DNA of 64,000 nt from Collimonas fungivorans Ter331 (GTDB lineage: Bacteria; Pseudomonadota; Gammaproteobacteria; Burkholderiales; Burkholderiaceae_D): positions 2,474,986 to 2,538,985 of the forward strand of contig NC_015856.1 in assembly GCF_000221045.1 (NCBI RefSeq), written 5' to 3'. The position numbers and the translations under genes are program-made. Below, in pieces: positions 9,667 to 18,953 of the stretch. The notes under the pieces were generated by a model, which saw only the letters and a program-made list of their open reading frames with translations, ran no database searches and was not told the DNA's origin. How positions within the stretch are numbered: position 1 is the stretch's first letter; each line of letters opens with the position of its first letter.

Positions 9667-10815
9667 ATGCGCATGCTGCCCACCCGATCCATCGCATCGC
9701 CCAGGCTGCGCCGCCAGCGCGGCCAGGCGCTGGTCGAATCCATCATTGTCTGCAGCCTGTTCATGGTGTTCCTGTTCGGTTTGCAGTGGGTGTGGCGTTT
9801 CGGCGAACTGGCGCAGCTCAATGCCGAAGCCCCGCGCTTCGCGGCCTGGGAGCGCACCGCATACAAGTCCGGCGGCGGCGCCGAGACGCAGGCGCTCTAC
9901 CGCAGCGACAGCGACCTGGCGCCGCAGGTATTCCGCAACGTCTACCTGACGCCGCGTGGCGCGCGCCAGTCGCAAGGCGAGGGCAGCACCGCCTTGATGC
10001 AAGACCATCCCGACTGGATGAGCACGGCAGCGCGCTTTTTTACCGGCACCATGAAGGGCGCCACCTTCGGCACGATTTCCGGCAACGCCTTGAGCGTCAG
10101 CACCAATTCAGACAAGGCGCCGGGCGGGCCGATGGGCTTCGATCCCACCCACAACACGCTGACCAGCCTGAAGCTGGATGACAAACCCTATGAACGGGTG
10201 CAGGTCAACGGCGCCATCGGGCTCGGTGATTTCATCACGGAGTTCCTGCAGCAGCGTTTCGGCATCGCACCCGGGGTCGACAGTGCGGCCGCCAGCGGCC
10301 CCAACATCACCGCGCTGGGCAGCCTGACCATGGTCACCAATTCCTGGTCGGCGCCGGGAGCGGTGGCGATCAAGCGCATGTTTGACGAGCTCAATCCGCT
10401 GGCTTCCAGCAACAATGTCGGCATGGTGCTCAACAACGGCAAGTACGGCAACCTGTCGCAGCTGATCGGCGGCGCCTCCGGGTTCGGCAGCAATTACCGG
10501 GTCGACAAGGTGGGCATCAACCCGGCGCAAGTGTCGACGCTGGTGTCGCAGGGGATGGGTTTTGACTACGGCAGCCTGAAGAACCCGGGCGACCTGATAA
10601 AAATATTCAAACCCACCGACGAATACAAGGAAAGCTTTGTGTTCAAGGCGGCGACCATCGAGCCCGAATATGTCGGCATCATCTGCAAGGCAAAAGTGCC
10701 GAACTCGATCCGGCTGACGCAGTACACCCAGGATGAGCTGTGCCCGTCCGGCACGGTGCGCGCCCGTACGATTTCCATGTTCGACAATCCGGCATGGCGG
10801 TTTGTCGCGCCGTAG
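9667..10815 (+). CDS. TadE-like pilus assembly protein
   Basis: This 382-residue protein begins with basic residues followed by RGQALVESIIVCSLF, the TadE-type N-terminus with the glutamate that opens the transmembrane helix (residues 17-38). The long C-terminal part is secreted and rather hydrophilic, with three Cys near its end. GGAAAG precedes the ATG. It sits 20 bp behind the TadG-like gene, so the two are almost certainly co-transcribed. It is much longer than classical TadE proteins (about 150-200 residues), so the extra region probably has its own role. Confidence 0.65.
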   Translation: MRMLPTRSIASPRLRRQRGQALVESIIVCSLFMVFLFGLQWVWRFGELAQLNAEAPRFAAWERTAYKSGGGAETQALYRSDSDLAPQVFRNVYLTPRGARQSQGEGSTALMQDHPDWMSTAARFFTGTMKGATFGTISGNALSVSTNSDKAPGGPMGFDPTHNTLTSLKLDDKPYERVQVNGAIGLGDFITEFLQQRFGIAPGVDSAAASGPNITALGSLTMVTNSWSAPGAVAIKRMFDELNPLASSNNVGMVLNNGKYGNLSQLIGGASGFGSNYRVDKVGINPAQVSTLVSQGMGFDYGSLKNPGDLIKIFKPTDEYKESFVFKAATIEPEYVGIICKAKVPNSIRLTQYTQDELCPSGTVRARTISMFDNPAWRFVAP

Positions 10816-11229
10816 GGTGACATCTGGAAGGCGATGAGAATTTTAAGAAAATTCATTAATATTCAATGGATTGCAGATGATTTCTATGAATCTAGATTAA
10901 ATTTAGATTGAAATTGAAAAGTCTTTTTATTCAATGGCTTATGTCAATATTCTATGAATTTAGATGAAATATGGGAGCTGCGTTTCTCCGGCCGCACACG
11001 TGGCGAAATATGTGCGGCGTCGTGAAGAATATATATATATATAATTTCCGCAGGGCAAATTTGCCCCTCATCATTCAACGCCAGCCTTCTCCAGGCTGAG
11101 TGAATCTTGATTCAACCGGCACGCCTCAAGATTTTACGGATCGTCTTTCGGCTGCCGCATTGCTGTCTACAAGCCAGGTTTTTCTTTCCCCTGAAAAGGG
11201 CTCAAAAATGATGGTTTTTGGAGAAGAAA
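10816..11229. other. AT-rich intergenic region with direct repeat and palindrome
   Basis: No gene is seen. The region has an abruptly low GC content compared with both neighbours. It holds an imperfect direct repeat (10861-10965, listed separately), an (AT)n tract near 11030-11042, and a perfect 14-bp palindrome GGGCAAATTTGCCC at 11053-11066. It probably carries the promoter and leader of the secreted-protein gene that starts at 11230. Confidence 0.5.
10861..10965. repeat. Two imperfect 37-bp direct repeats, 68 bp apart
   Basis: Copy one covers 10861-10897 and copy two covers 10929-10965. Both begin ATTCAATGG and end TTCTATGAAT(C/T)TAGAT, with a more variable middle of 12 bases. The extra AAATTTAGATTG after copy one repeats the tail again. 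They lie about 260 bp upstream of the large secreted-protein gene and could be binding sites for a regulator. Confidence 0.5.
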
Positions 11230-13209
11230 ATGAATCGGAATTTTAGTGGATTAGCGTTAATTCTCAGCTTCGCCTGTTTTACTTCCAGCCTTGCCGTCGG
11301 CGCCACCGTCACCAGGCAAATACCCAGCAGCGGCACGGTCAAGATCCCTGCCACCACTGTCGGTGTCGACGGATTGTCCTCGCCTGAAACCTCACCGGTA
11401 TTTTCGAACGCGCCAGATCTTGCTGACGGTCCCACCGCTGCGGGTACTGCAGGGTTGACCGGCAAAAGCGGAACGCAAAGCACCACCAGCGTGCTGGCGC
11501 GGGTGGCGAAGTTCAAGATAAACCGCAGTATCGCCAGGACGCAGGGCAAAGGACAGTGGACCGAAGCAGTAGGCAGAGAGGCGCCCGACCGCCGGGTGCA
11601 AGCCAGTTTTGACGGCGAAAATTCACGCAACCAGCGGCTGGCAAGCAACGGCAACCAGTTTTCCATAGAACCGCCGGACCAGGGGCTGTGCGCCGGCAAC
11701 GGCTACGTCATGGAATCGCTGAATGACGTCATGAAGGTCTACAACCGCAAAGGCGTCGCATTGAGCGGCGATATTGCACTGAACGCGTTTTACGGCTATG
11801 CGCCGGCGATCAACCGCCAGGTTACGCCGCGTGTCTTTGGCCCGTCGATTACCGATCCGGCCTGCTATTTCGATCCGGATGTAAGACGCTGGTTTCACCT
11901 GGTGCTGACGCTGGACACCGATCCCGCCACTGGCGCGCAAACCGGCACCAACCATCTCGACCTTGCGGTCAGTTCGTCTGCCGATCCGCTCGGGAGCTGG
12001 ACGGTATACAAGATCGCCGTGCAGGATGACGGTACGCAAGGTACGCCCCAGCATGCAAATTGCCCATGCCTGGGCGATTATCCGCATATCGGCGCAGACG
12101 CCCATGGCATCTACCTGACAACCAATGAATTCCCGTTTTCCGGCGGCTTCAACAGCGCCCAGATATATGCCATATCGAAAAAAGCGTTGATCAGCGGCAG
12201 CACTTCGATACAAGTGGTGCAGCTGGACACGGCCGATTATCTGCTTGAAGGCAATCCGGGATTCACGGTATGGCCGGCAGTGTCGCCGGCCGGCGACTTT
12301 GAACGGAGCAACCGCGGCACCGAATACCTGCTGAGTTCAGTCGCGGTATTTTCCAATTCCGGCAACGACAATCGCCTGAGGGTATGGGCAATCGGCAATA
12401 CCAGGTCGCTGAACGACGCCGCGCCTGCGCTGACGCTTCTGCATAATGTCGTCAGCGTCGACAGCTATGGCGTGCCGCCTGCGATTCCGCAGAAAGCCGG
12501 CAGTGCGCCATTGCGAGACTGTCTGAACGACCGCAGCATGGCGACGCCGGCTGGCGTCGGCTGCTGGAATTACCTGACCAGTGTCCTGCCGGCAGTTCCG
12601 GAAACGCTGGCGGACCTGGATCCGAACGATTCGCGCATGCAGCAAGTGTTTTTCACCGGCGACCGCCTGTATGGCGCGCTCGATACCGTCGTCAATGTCG
12701 CTGGTCAAGAGCAGACCGGCATTGCCTACTACGTGCTCAATCCCGCCGTCTCGGCTGGCCAGGTTGGCGCATCCGTGACCAAGCAGGGCCAGGTGGCGCT
12801 TGCCGGCAACAGCGTTACGCGGCCGGCCATAGCGGCGCTGCCTAACGGCAAAGGCGTGATCGGCTTTACCGTCGCCGGCGCCGATCACTACCCGAGCGCC
12901 GGTTATATCCATTTCAGCCGTGACCGCGGACACAGGGGCGAAACGGTCAAGATCATTGCCAACGGACTCGGGCCAGACGACGAATTCGGCGCCTATAACG
13001 CCTTTGGTACGCCGCGCAGCCGGTGGGGCGATTACGGCGCGGCGGCAGTCGACGGCAACGATATCTGGCTAGGCTCCGAATACATTGCGCATGGCTGCAC
13101 GCTGGCGCAATACGCAAGTCTTGCCGACCCGGTAGCGCAGTTCAGCTGCAACGGTAGCCGCGTCGCCCTGACCAACTGGGCCACGCGCATCAGCAGGGTC
13201 ACGCCCTGA
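11230..13209 (+). CDS. Large secreted protein of unknown function, possible beta-propeller
   Basis: This 659-residue protein has a clear signal peptide (MNRNFSGLALILSFACFTS, cleavage after VGA). GGAGAAG precedes the ATG at 11230; the frame is open further upstream only through a TTG at 11218. From about residue 125 the chain has repeated blade-like segments such as GYVMESLNDVMKVYNR, ACYFDPDVRRWFHL and CLGDYPHIGADAHGIYLT, and many paired Cys. This suggests an extracellular beta-rich, possibly propeller-like, disulfide-bonded protein. I do not recognise a catalytic motif. It stands alone between the Tad pair and a LysR gene. Confidence 0.6.
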   Translation: MNRNFSGLALILSFACFTSSLAVGATVTRQIPSSGTVKIPATTVGVDGLSSPETSPVFSNAPDLADGPTAAGTAGLTGKSGTQSTTSVLARVAKFKINRSIARTQGKGQWTEAVGREAPDRRVQASFDGENSRNQRLASNGNQFSIEPPDQGLCAGNGYVMESLNDVMKVYNRKGVALSGDIALNAFYGYAPAINRQVTPRVFGPSITDPACYFDPDVRRWFHLVLTLDTDPATGAQTGTNHLDLAVSSSADPLGSWTVYKIAVQDDGTQGTPQHANCPCLGDYPHIGADAHGIYLTTNEFPFSGGFNSAQIYAISKKALISGSTSIQVVQLDTADYLLEGNPGFTVWPAVSPAGDFERSNRGTEYLLSSVAVFSNSGNDNRLRVWAIGNTRSLNDAAPALTLLHNVVSVDSYGVPPAIPQKAGSAPLRDCLNDRSMATPAGVGCWNYLTSVLPAVPETLADLDPNDSRMQQVFFTGDRLYGALDTVVNVAGQEQTGIAYYVLNPAVSAGQVGASVTKQGQVALAGNSVTRPAIAALPNGKGVIGFTVAGADHYPSAGYIHFSRDRGHRGETVKIIANGLGPDDEFGAYNAFGTPRSRWGDYGAAAVDGNDIWLGSEYIAHGCTLAQYASLADPVAQFSCNGSRVALTNWATRISRVTP

Positions 13210-13228
13210 GGCATTAACAGGGAAGGAG

Positions 13229-13255
13229 GGGGCCTGGAAGCGTTCGCCAGGCCCC
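13229..13255 (+). terminator. GC-rich hairpin after secreted-protein gene
   Basis: A perfect 9-bp stem GGGGCCTGG / CCAGGCCCC with a 9-base loop starts 20 bp after the stop codon, between two convergent genes. There is no T-run, so it may be a weak bidirectional terminator or an mRNA 3-prime stabiliser. Confidence 0.5.
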
Positions 13256-13311
13256 TGGACCTGTTCGTGATCAGAGGATTGCGCCGGCGCACCTTCCGGC
13301 CGAACGATCAC

Positions 13312-14238
13312 TTATTTGCCAGGTTTTCGCGCTTCGAGCGCGTAGCGCAATTTTGGCGCCTCTTGCTGGATATGGTCCCACAACCGGTTCGCGATCGGCC
13401 CGTGCGGCCGGTCGCGGCGGCGCGCCACCACCAGTTCCTCGGTACGGCCCGGCAGAAGGCGGCCGACAATCGATTGCAGGCGTCCGTCGTGCAACTCGTC
13501 CTCAATCAGGAAGCGCGGCATGTGGCCCCATCCGAGGCCCTGCAGGATGATTTCCTTCTTCATGCCCTGGTCCGCAACCATGCATTGCGGCGCACCTTCG
13601 ATCATGAAGTAGTCTTGTTGCGGTGAATGGCGGGCGGTGTCGCGCATGATGCATTGGGTGAACGCGTGCATCTGGTCCGGCGCGATCGGGCGCTTGATGC
13701 GCTCCGGCAGAAAGCCTGGCGCCACTACCGGGATGAATGGCACCCTGCACAGGTCGACCCATTCAACGCGCGGGTCGCTCTTGTCGATCCAGTGCAGGAT
13801 CAAATCCGCTTCGCCATCGAAGAGGCGTTCCCGCGGACCGCCCACCGCTTCGAAATGCAGGTACAGGCGTGTTCCCGGACACTGGGCGAAGAACCGTCCG
13901 AGCATCCCCAGCGCCTGCGGCCGCGGGCACAGGTCGCCGATCACCACATGGATCTCGCTTTCCTCGCCCATCGACAGCTGGGCAGCGTGGATGCGCAAGC
14001 CGTCCAGTTCGCGCAGCAGCGATTGCGCCCGGCGATGGAACGACAGCCCCGCCTCGGTAGGACGCACGCGATAGCCGCTGCGATCCAGAAGAGCAAGATC
14101 GAGCTGCCGTTCCAGCTTTGCGACGGCGGCGAACACCGCCGGGTGCGAGCGATGCAGCATGGCCGCCGCGGGCTGAAAACCGCCGGAGCGGACTACGGCG
14201 TCGAAGCATTGCAGGTCGTGCAAGGTGAAATCCGACAT
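13312..14238 (-). CDS. LysR-family transcriptional regulator
   Basis: This 308-residue regulator has an N-terminal winged HTH (residues 4-62, TLHDLQCFDAVVRSGGF then LERQLDLALLDR) and a C-terminal effector-binding domain. The gene is transcribed away from an enol-lactonase-like hydrolase gene, with only 105 bp between the two starts and a dyad in that gap. It therefore most likely controls that hydrolase and itself. The effector is unknown; the context suggests an aromatic-degradation intermediate, which is inference. Confidence 0.82.
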   Translation of the reverse strand: MSDFTLHDLQCFDAVVRSGGFQPAAAMLHRSHPAVFAAVAKLERQLDLALLDRSGYRVRPTEAGLSFHRRAQSLLRELDGLRIHAAQLSMGEESEIHVVIGDLCPRPQALGMLGRFFAQCPGTRLYLHFEAVGGPRERLFDGEADLILHWIDKSDPRVEWVDLCRVPFIPVVAPGFLPERIKRPIAPDQMHAFTQCIMRDTARHSPQQDYFMIEGAPQCMVADQGMKKEIILQGLGWGHMPRFLIEDELHDGRLQSIVGRLLPGRTEELVVARRRDRPHGPIANRLWDHIQQEAPKLRYALEARKPGK

Positions 14239-14249
14239 GTCATGTTTTC

Positions 14250-14275
14250 TTACAGAGATTATCGTATCTTTGTAA
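14250..14275. promoter_or_regulatory. Candidate LysR operator dyad
   Basis: TTACAGAGAT-TATCGT-ATCTTTGTAA forms a 10-6-10 inverted repeat with one mismatch, located 12 bp upstream of the LysR start and 69 bp upstream of the divergent hydrolase. Position and size suit a LysR-type recognition site, although the usual T-N11-A core is only approximate. Confidence 0.5.
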
Positions 14276-14343
14276 TATCATAGAAATCGCCCCGCAGCTA
14301 GAATTTGCTTCATTCATCCACCAACAAGAAAGGTGTTTTCACC

Positions 14344-15135
14344 ATGAATGAACTGAATTTCGTTAGCGCCGGCGACGGCGCCCGCATTGCTTATCGCATC
14401 GACGGCGACGCCGGAAAGCCAGTGCTGGTGCTGTCGAATTCCATCGGCACCACGCTGCGGATGTGGGATATGCAGATCGAGCGCCTGTCCGAGCATTTCC
14501 GTGTTTTACGCTATGACTTCCGCGGCCACGGAGGATCAAGCGTTCCGGCCGGCGCCTACTCGCTCGACCGGCTTGGGCGCGACGTGATCGAGCTGCTCGA
14601 TGCGCTCGGGATTGAACGGGCGCACTTCCTCGGCTTGTCGCTGGGCGGCTTCGTTGGGCAATGGCTCGGCATCCATGCGCCCGAGCGGATCGACCGGCTA
14701 ATCCTGAGCAACACCTCATCCTATCTCGGACCGGCAAAGCCGTTTGACGAACGGATTGCCGCCGTGCAGCAGGCGCCGGACATGGCCGAGACCGCCGAGA
14801 TGTTCCTGGGGAACTGGTTTCCTGCACCCATGCTTGCGGCGAAGGACCCCGTCGTCGAGGAATTTCGCAGCATGCTGCTGGCGATAGACAGGCAAGGCCT
14901 GGCCGGCTTGTTCGCCGCGGTCCGCGATGCAGACCTTCGCCGCACAATCGCACTGATCTCCCGGCCGACGCTGGTGATCGCCGGCCGGTACGACACCGTG
15001 ACTGCCGCCAGCCACAGTGAACTGATCGCGGCGACGGTGCCCGGCGCAAAGCTGGTTGTCCTGCCCGCGGTTCACTTGTCGAACGTGGAATACCCTGTCG
15101 AGTTCATGGAGGCGGTGCTCGGGTTTTTGCGCTGA
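14344..15135 (+). CDS. Alpha/beta hydrolase, 3-oxoadipate enol-lactonase (PcaD) type
   Basis: This 263-residue alpha/beta hydrolase has an oxyanion region with SNSIGTTLRMWD (residues 30-41), the nucleophile elbow GLSLGG near residue 96, an acid in AGRYDTVT near residue 217, and the catalytic His in PAVHLSN near residue 240. The early SIGTT-MWD motif is characteristic of PcaD-type enol-lactonases of the beta-ketoadipate pathway. No other pca gene is adjacent, so a related lactonase or esterase is equally possible. Start 14344 is preferred because GAAAGG lies upstream. Confidence 0.75.
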   Translation: MNELNFVSAGDGARIAYRIDGDAGKPVLVLSNSIGTTLRMWDMQIERLSEHFRVLRYDFRGHGGSSVPAGAYSLDRLGRDVIELLDALGIERAHFLGLSLGGFVGQWLGIHAPERIDRLILSNTSSYLGPAKPFDERIAAVQQAPDMAETAEMFLGNWFPAPMLAAKDPVVEEFRSMLLAIDRQGLAGLFAAVRDADLRRTIALISRPTLVIAGRYDTVTAASHSELIAATVPGAKLVVLPAVHLSNVEYPVEFMEAVLGFLR

Positions 15136-15176
15136 ACTGCATTACAAAAAGGCCCACTATCGATCCAGCGGGTATG

Positions 15177-15809
15177 TCAATTTTCCAATTGAAGATTGGC
15201 AAACGCTTCGGCAATCCGCAGGGGAGCAGTGGGGCGGGCGTACATTCTGTCCAGGTAAGTACGCAGTCGCGGGTGTTCATCGATCAGGTGATATTCATTG
15301 GCCCAGTCCATCAGGTACGCCGTCACGCAATCGGCTATGGTGACGGTGTCGCCGACGATGAACTGCCGTCCTGCCATGTGACTATCCAATATGGTCGCCA
15401 TGGCAATGAATTCCTGGCTGGCGACAGGGATTTCCGCAGGTATCCGTTGCTCTTCCGGGTATAACCAGGTATGGCGTGTGATGCGCCACAACGGCTGCTC
15501 CAGTTCTGTCATGGCAAACATTACCCAGCGATACGCTTGGGCTAGTTGCTTGGGGTCGGCAGGAAGCAGCCCTCTATCAGGGTATTTTTCAGCCAGGTAC
15601 ATGACAATCGCCGCGGATTCGGTCAGCACCACATCGCCGTCGACCAGCGCGGGCACCTTACCGGCGGGGTTGATGCGAAGGAATTCCGGACGATGATGTT
15701 CTCCCGCCAGGATATTGACCGGCACAAACTCGAACTCGGCATTGAGCTCGTTTAATGCCCACAGTACGCGAATTGAGCGGGTGGCGGCAAATCCATAGAG
15801 TTTCATCAT
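15177..15809 (-). CDS. Glutathione S-transferase family protein
   Basis: This 210-residue protein has a thioredoxin-like N-terminal domain (residues 1-80, KLYGFAATRSIRVLWAL, with the catalytic Ser in the ATRS turn). The glutathione-contact motif is GKVPALVDGDVVLTESAAI, and an all-helical C-terminal domain follows. It probably conjugates glutathione to electrophiles; theta/beta-like class assignment is tentative. It is transcribed convergently with the hydrolase gene. Confidence 0.8.
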   Translation of the reverse strand: MMKLYGFAATRSIRVLWALNELNAEFEFVPVNILAGEHHRPEFLRINPAGKVPALVDGDVVLTESAAIVMYLAEKYPDRGLLPADPKQLAQAYRWVMFAMTELEQPLWRITRHTWLYPEEQRIPAEIPVASQEFIAMATILDSHMAGRQFIVGDTVTIADCVTAYLMDWANEYHLIDEHPRLRTYLDRMYARPTAPLRIAEAFANLQLEN

Positions 15810-16031
15810 GATATTTCCTCTCAGGCTTAGGTTAGTTCCTAATAACTAGTCGATTGGCGAAGCGCCGAATCGACAGCCTGGTAGTTGATGATTGGATTTA
15901 TTTTTTGAAGGTTTTTTACCATCTTGTCGACTCAACACAGGCGGGCGCCAATCTTGCCGGCTGCGCGTCGTTGCCGTGACCAAGGCGCGTGGCGCGAGGT
16001 CAACCTGCTGACCTCGCGAAAATTCACGCCG

Positions 16032-16895
16032 TCAGGCCTTCTGGGCTGCCGCGAATACCTCGCGTGCGGACGTCGTACCCGCTACGTGCTCCGTACCCTC
16101 GACTCCGAGGTCCATCCATCCTGCGTTCACGGCCTCAAACATTTCTTCGGCAGGTCCGGTGCGGCCCTTCGGGACGCCGAATTGCTCGAACGCTTCCGCC
16201 CATCCCGCACGCGGGACTGCAAAGGCCTTCACGTCGCGATGCAGGACTTCCCCCAATTGCTGCGCGACTTCATCCGCGCTGACCATCGAACCAAGCTCGA
16301 CGACGCGCCGACCCGACCACGCTGGCCCGGTCAATAGGGTTGCGACTTCGGCGCCGATATCGTTCGTCGCGACCATGGTCGATTTCCGGTTTGTCGGGTT
16401 GTAGTAGACCGGCAGCGTTCCGCCTTGGGCGACCTGCAAGCCATAGAGGAAATTTTCGAAGAAACCACCTGCGCGCACAAATGCGATTGGCGATAACAAG
16501 TCGCGGAAACCTTGCTCCAGAAGCGACAAGGAGGTGATCATCCCAAGCCCGCTGGTCCTGTTCGCACCCATCGACGAAAGCGCTACCACCCGCGGCGGCG
16601 CTGCCTTGGCGAGCGCCTTGACATAGTTCTCAATCACGCCCTTGGCTTCTTTGTAATCGGGCGAGGGGGCCCAGACGGCCGGCAACATGACAAACGCACC
16701 TTCGACGCCTTTGAGCGCTCGCTCGATGGCTGCCGAATCATTCCAATCACCGTCAACCAGTTCCACGCCCTGGTTCGCCCAGCTGGACGCCTTCTCGCGA
16801 TTGCGGACTAATGCGCGTACTTGCTTGCCGTGCGCCAACAGATGTTTTGCCGTTGCGCCGCCTACTTTTCCTGTGATTCCCATTACTAAAAACAT
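16032..16895 (-). CDS. NmrA-like NAD(P)-binding protein
   Basis: This 287-residue Rossmann-fold protein of the atypical SDR (NmrA/QOR2-like) group has GITGKVGGATAKHLL at residues 6-20 as its nucleotide-binding loop. SSMGAN stands where a catalytic Tyr would be in classical SDRs. AGGAGA precedes the ATG. It follows the DoxX-like gene by 76 bp on the same strand and probably shares its LysR-controlled promoter. Such proteins act as redox sensors or NADPH-dependent reductases; which applies here is not visible. Confidence 0.75.
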   Translation of the reverse strand: MFLVMGITGKVGGATAKHLLAHGKQVRALVRNREKASSWANQGVELVDGDWNDSAAIERALKGVEGAFVMLPAVWAPSPDYKEAKGVIENYVKALAKAAPPRVVALSSMGANRTSGLGMITSLSLLEQGFRDLLSPIAFVRAGGFFENFLYGLQVAQGGTLPVYYNPTNRKSTMVATNDIGAEVATLLTGPAWSGRRVVELGSMVSADEVAQQLGEVLHRDVKAFAVPRAGWAEAFEQFGVPKGRTGPAEEMFEAVNAGWMDLGVEGTEHVAGTTSAREVFAAAQKA

Positions 16896-16971
16896 GCAAT
16901 TCTCCTGATATCAAGGGACAGAACACTGCCCCGGTTACTAAAATTGAGGGCAGGACACTGCCCCAGCTGAT

Positions 16972-17394
16972 TCAACGGATGAGCGGCAGAATGGCCCGGA
17001 TACGGGGATCGCGCGCGTAGAGGCCGCCCCATGTCAGCGCGCCCAGAAGCAGGGAAATGATTTCCGGCGGCGACCCCAACTCGCCGATGCGGACATGGGC
17101 GCAGATGGCGCCTCCCAAAAAGCCCGTCACTAGAATCGCGCCGAGGACGGCGGTGGCCGGGATGGCGTAAAGGAGGGCGCAGGCGAGGATTATTGGCCCA
17201 ACGACACGAGTCAGGTCCATTGCGAACCCGGTTTCCTGCAACATGCTCGCGATCTGTGTCGGCGCGAAAAGCTGAATAGCGCCGTCTGCCATCAGGGCAA
17301 TAACGACAAGCGCGCTCATTATCCGGCCCGCCCACAAGGCGCGATGCAAGTTCATGGTTTCAGGCGCCTGATGCAGGTTCATGGTTTTGGACAT
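16972..17394 (-). CDS. DoxX-like small membrane protein
   Basis: This is a membrane protein of about 140 residues with four hydrophobic helices in the DoxX-like (PF13564) pattern: GRIMSALVVIALMADGAIQLF, a second helix with VGPIILACALLYAIP, GAILVTGFLGGAI, and a last helix with ISLLLGALTWGGLY. Start 17394 is supported by GGAGAACGACAA before the ATG. The first 12 residues contain a duplicated MNLH(Q/R)A segment. It is the first gene of a pair with the NmrA-like gene, divergent from a LysR regulator. Confidence 0.7.
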   Translation of the reverse strand: MSKTMNLHQAPETMNLHRALWAGRIMSALVVIALMADGAIQLFAPTQIASMLQETGFAMDLTRVVGPIILACALLYAIPATAVLGAILVTGFLGGAICAHVRIGELGSPPEIISLLLGALTWGGLYARDPRIRAILPLIR

Positions 17395-17519
17395 TTGTCG
17401 TTCTCCGATGGGGGATTCCAATATTCGGAGCATACTGTGTCTCTTAAGTGTGATAAACACAGAGAAAATGAACTCACTGTTCTCTCTCTAATGAACAATG
17501 CCATGCCGAGGCACGAAAA

Positions 17520-18425
17520 ATGCAAAATCTCGAACCCATCCTCATTTTCATAACGGTAGCGGAAATGGGGAGCTTCACCCACGCAGCCGATAGCCTGGGG
17601 ATTCAGAAGGGACGGGCCTCAACAGCGGTCCGGAAGCTGGAAGAAGATATCGGTGTCAGGCTTCTGCACCGGACGACGCGTAGCGTGCAGTTGACCGAAG
17701 ACGGGCGGGTATTTCATGCACGTGCCCGCGATCTGCTTGCCGAAGTTGATGATCTGCACTCAATGTTCGCAAGCGATCAAGTCGCGCTGCGCGGGCGCCT
17801 ACGGGTCGATCTGCCGAGCGAGCTGGCGCGCACCACCATCGTGCCGGCCTTGCCAACCTTCATGGCGACTTATCCCGAACTGGAGCTGGAGGTGTCGAGT
17901 ACCGATCGCCAAGTTGACCTGGTTCAAGAAGGGTTCGACTGCGTATTGCGACTCGGTCCCATCGGGGACGAGACGCTGATTGCCCGCCCGCTGGGCAAGT
18001 TACGCATGGTCAATGCCGCCAGTCCTGCCTACCTGGCGCGCCATGGCGCTCCTCGATCGCTAGAGGATCTGCAGCACCAGGAACATCGGGTAGTTCATTT
18101 CGCAAGGACACTTGGCGCAAAACCCTATGGATGGGAGTATCCGCACGGCGACGGCTATGCGAGGCTTCAGTTGCGAGGTGCGCTGCACGTCAACAGCGTA
18201 CAGGCCTACGAAGCCGCCGGCGTCGCCGGCCTTGGCCTGATTCAGGCGCCACTGCTGGGGATTGGCAGTTACTTGGAGAGTGGGGCGTTGATAGAGTTTC
18301 TACCAGACTTTCAGCACAGGCCGCTCGACGTTTCCCTGGTAGTAGCGCATCGGCGCAACCTGTCGCGCCGAGTCCGCGCATTCATGAAATGGCTCGAAAG
18401 TGTGCTCGCGCCGCACCTGGAATAG
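17520..18425 (+). CDS. LysR-family transcriptional regulator
   Basis: This 301-residue LysR regulator carries the HTH at residues 1-60 (LIFITVAEMGSFTHAADSL, KLEEDIGVRLLHRTTRSV) and a type-2 periplasmic-binding-like domain. The RTTRSVQLTEDG motif is typical of the subgroup that controls nearby oxidoreductases. The gene diverges from the DoxX/NmrA pair across 125 bp, which is the probable control region. No effector can be inferred. Confidence 0.82.
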   Translation: MQNLEPILIFITVAEMGSFTHAADSLGIQKGRASTAVRKLEEDIGVRLLHRTTRSVQLTEDGRVFHARARDLLAEVDDLHSMFASDQVALRGRLRVDLPSELARTTIVPALPTFMATYPELELEVSSTDRQVDLVQEGFDCVLRLGPIGDETLIARPLGKLRMVNAASPAYLARHGAPRSLEDLQHQEHRVVHFARTLGAKPYGWEYPHGDGYARLQLRGALHVNSVQAYEAAGVAGLGLIQAPLLGIGSYLESGALIEFLPDFQHRPLDVSLVVAHRRNLSRRVRAFMKWLESVLAPHLE

Positions 18426-18549
18426 CGAAGCGAACTGCTTCGTCCTGCTTTCGAAATCAACATTCTGAATATGCGACCATTGCCCAAAAATAACTTTTCG
18501 TGCTTATACTAACAAGATTGATTTGGAGCATTTATTCTGAAAGAGGGAA

Positions 18550-18783
18550 ATGAAAAAAACAATGCTGATATTAGGATTGGCGGGCGCGTTGGCAACCGGG
18601 AGCGCGGGTGCTGAGGTGGATAAAAATGGATGTCGGAATACGGCAAAGCAAGGCTATATCTGCAAAGCGCAAACAGATGCAACCTGGCAAAGGAAGCGCC
18701 AGCAAGAGCAGGCGAAAAGGAATAAACAAGATTTGGCGGCACAAAAGAAACATACCGGACTTTTGTCATCGGGATCGCATTAG
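18550..18783 (+). CDS. Small secreted basic protein
   Basis: This 77-residue protein has a signal peptide (MKKTMLILGLAGALATGSAGA) followed by a Lys/Gln/Arg-rich tail. Two Cys (in GCRNT and YICKA) lie just after the cleavage site. GAGGGAA precedes the ATG. The family is not recognised. It lies just outside the left attachment site, so it is host sequence. The 170 bp between it and the site hold nothing I can name. Confidence 0.5.
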   Translation: MKKTMLILGLAGALATGSAGAEVDKNGCRNTAKQGYICKAQTDATWQRKRQQEQAKRNKQDLAAQKKHTGLLSSGSH

Positions 18784-18953
18784 TTGTGAGTTCCGTCGCA
18801 CCGAAATGGGTGACGTGCATGAGGTTATTCATGGCTTCCTGCCGTCTGAGCGCCCAGGAATTTCTATCGTTGAGCGTGAGCCGGCAAAGCCTGTTAAGGC
18901 TAAGTCCAGGGCAAAACAAAAGGCTTGATTGCTTCTATTTTTTAACCATCACA

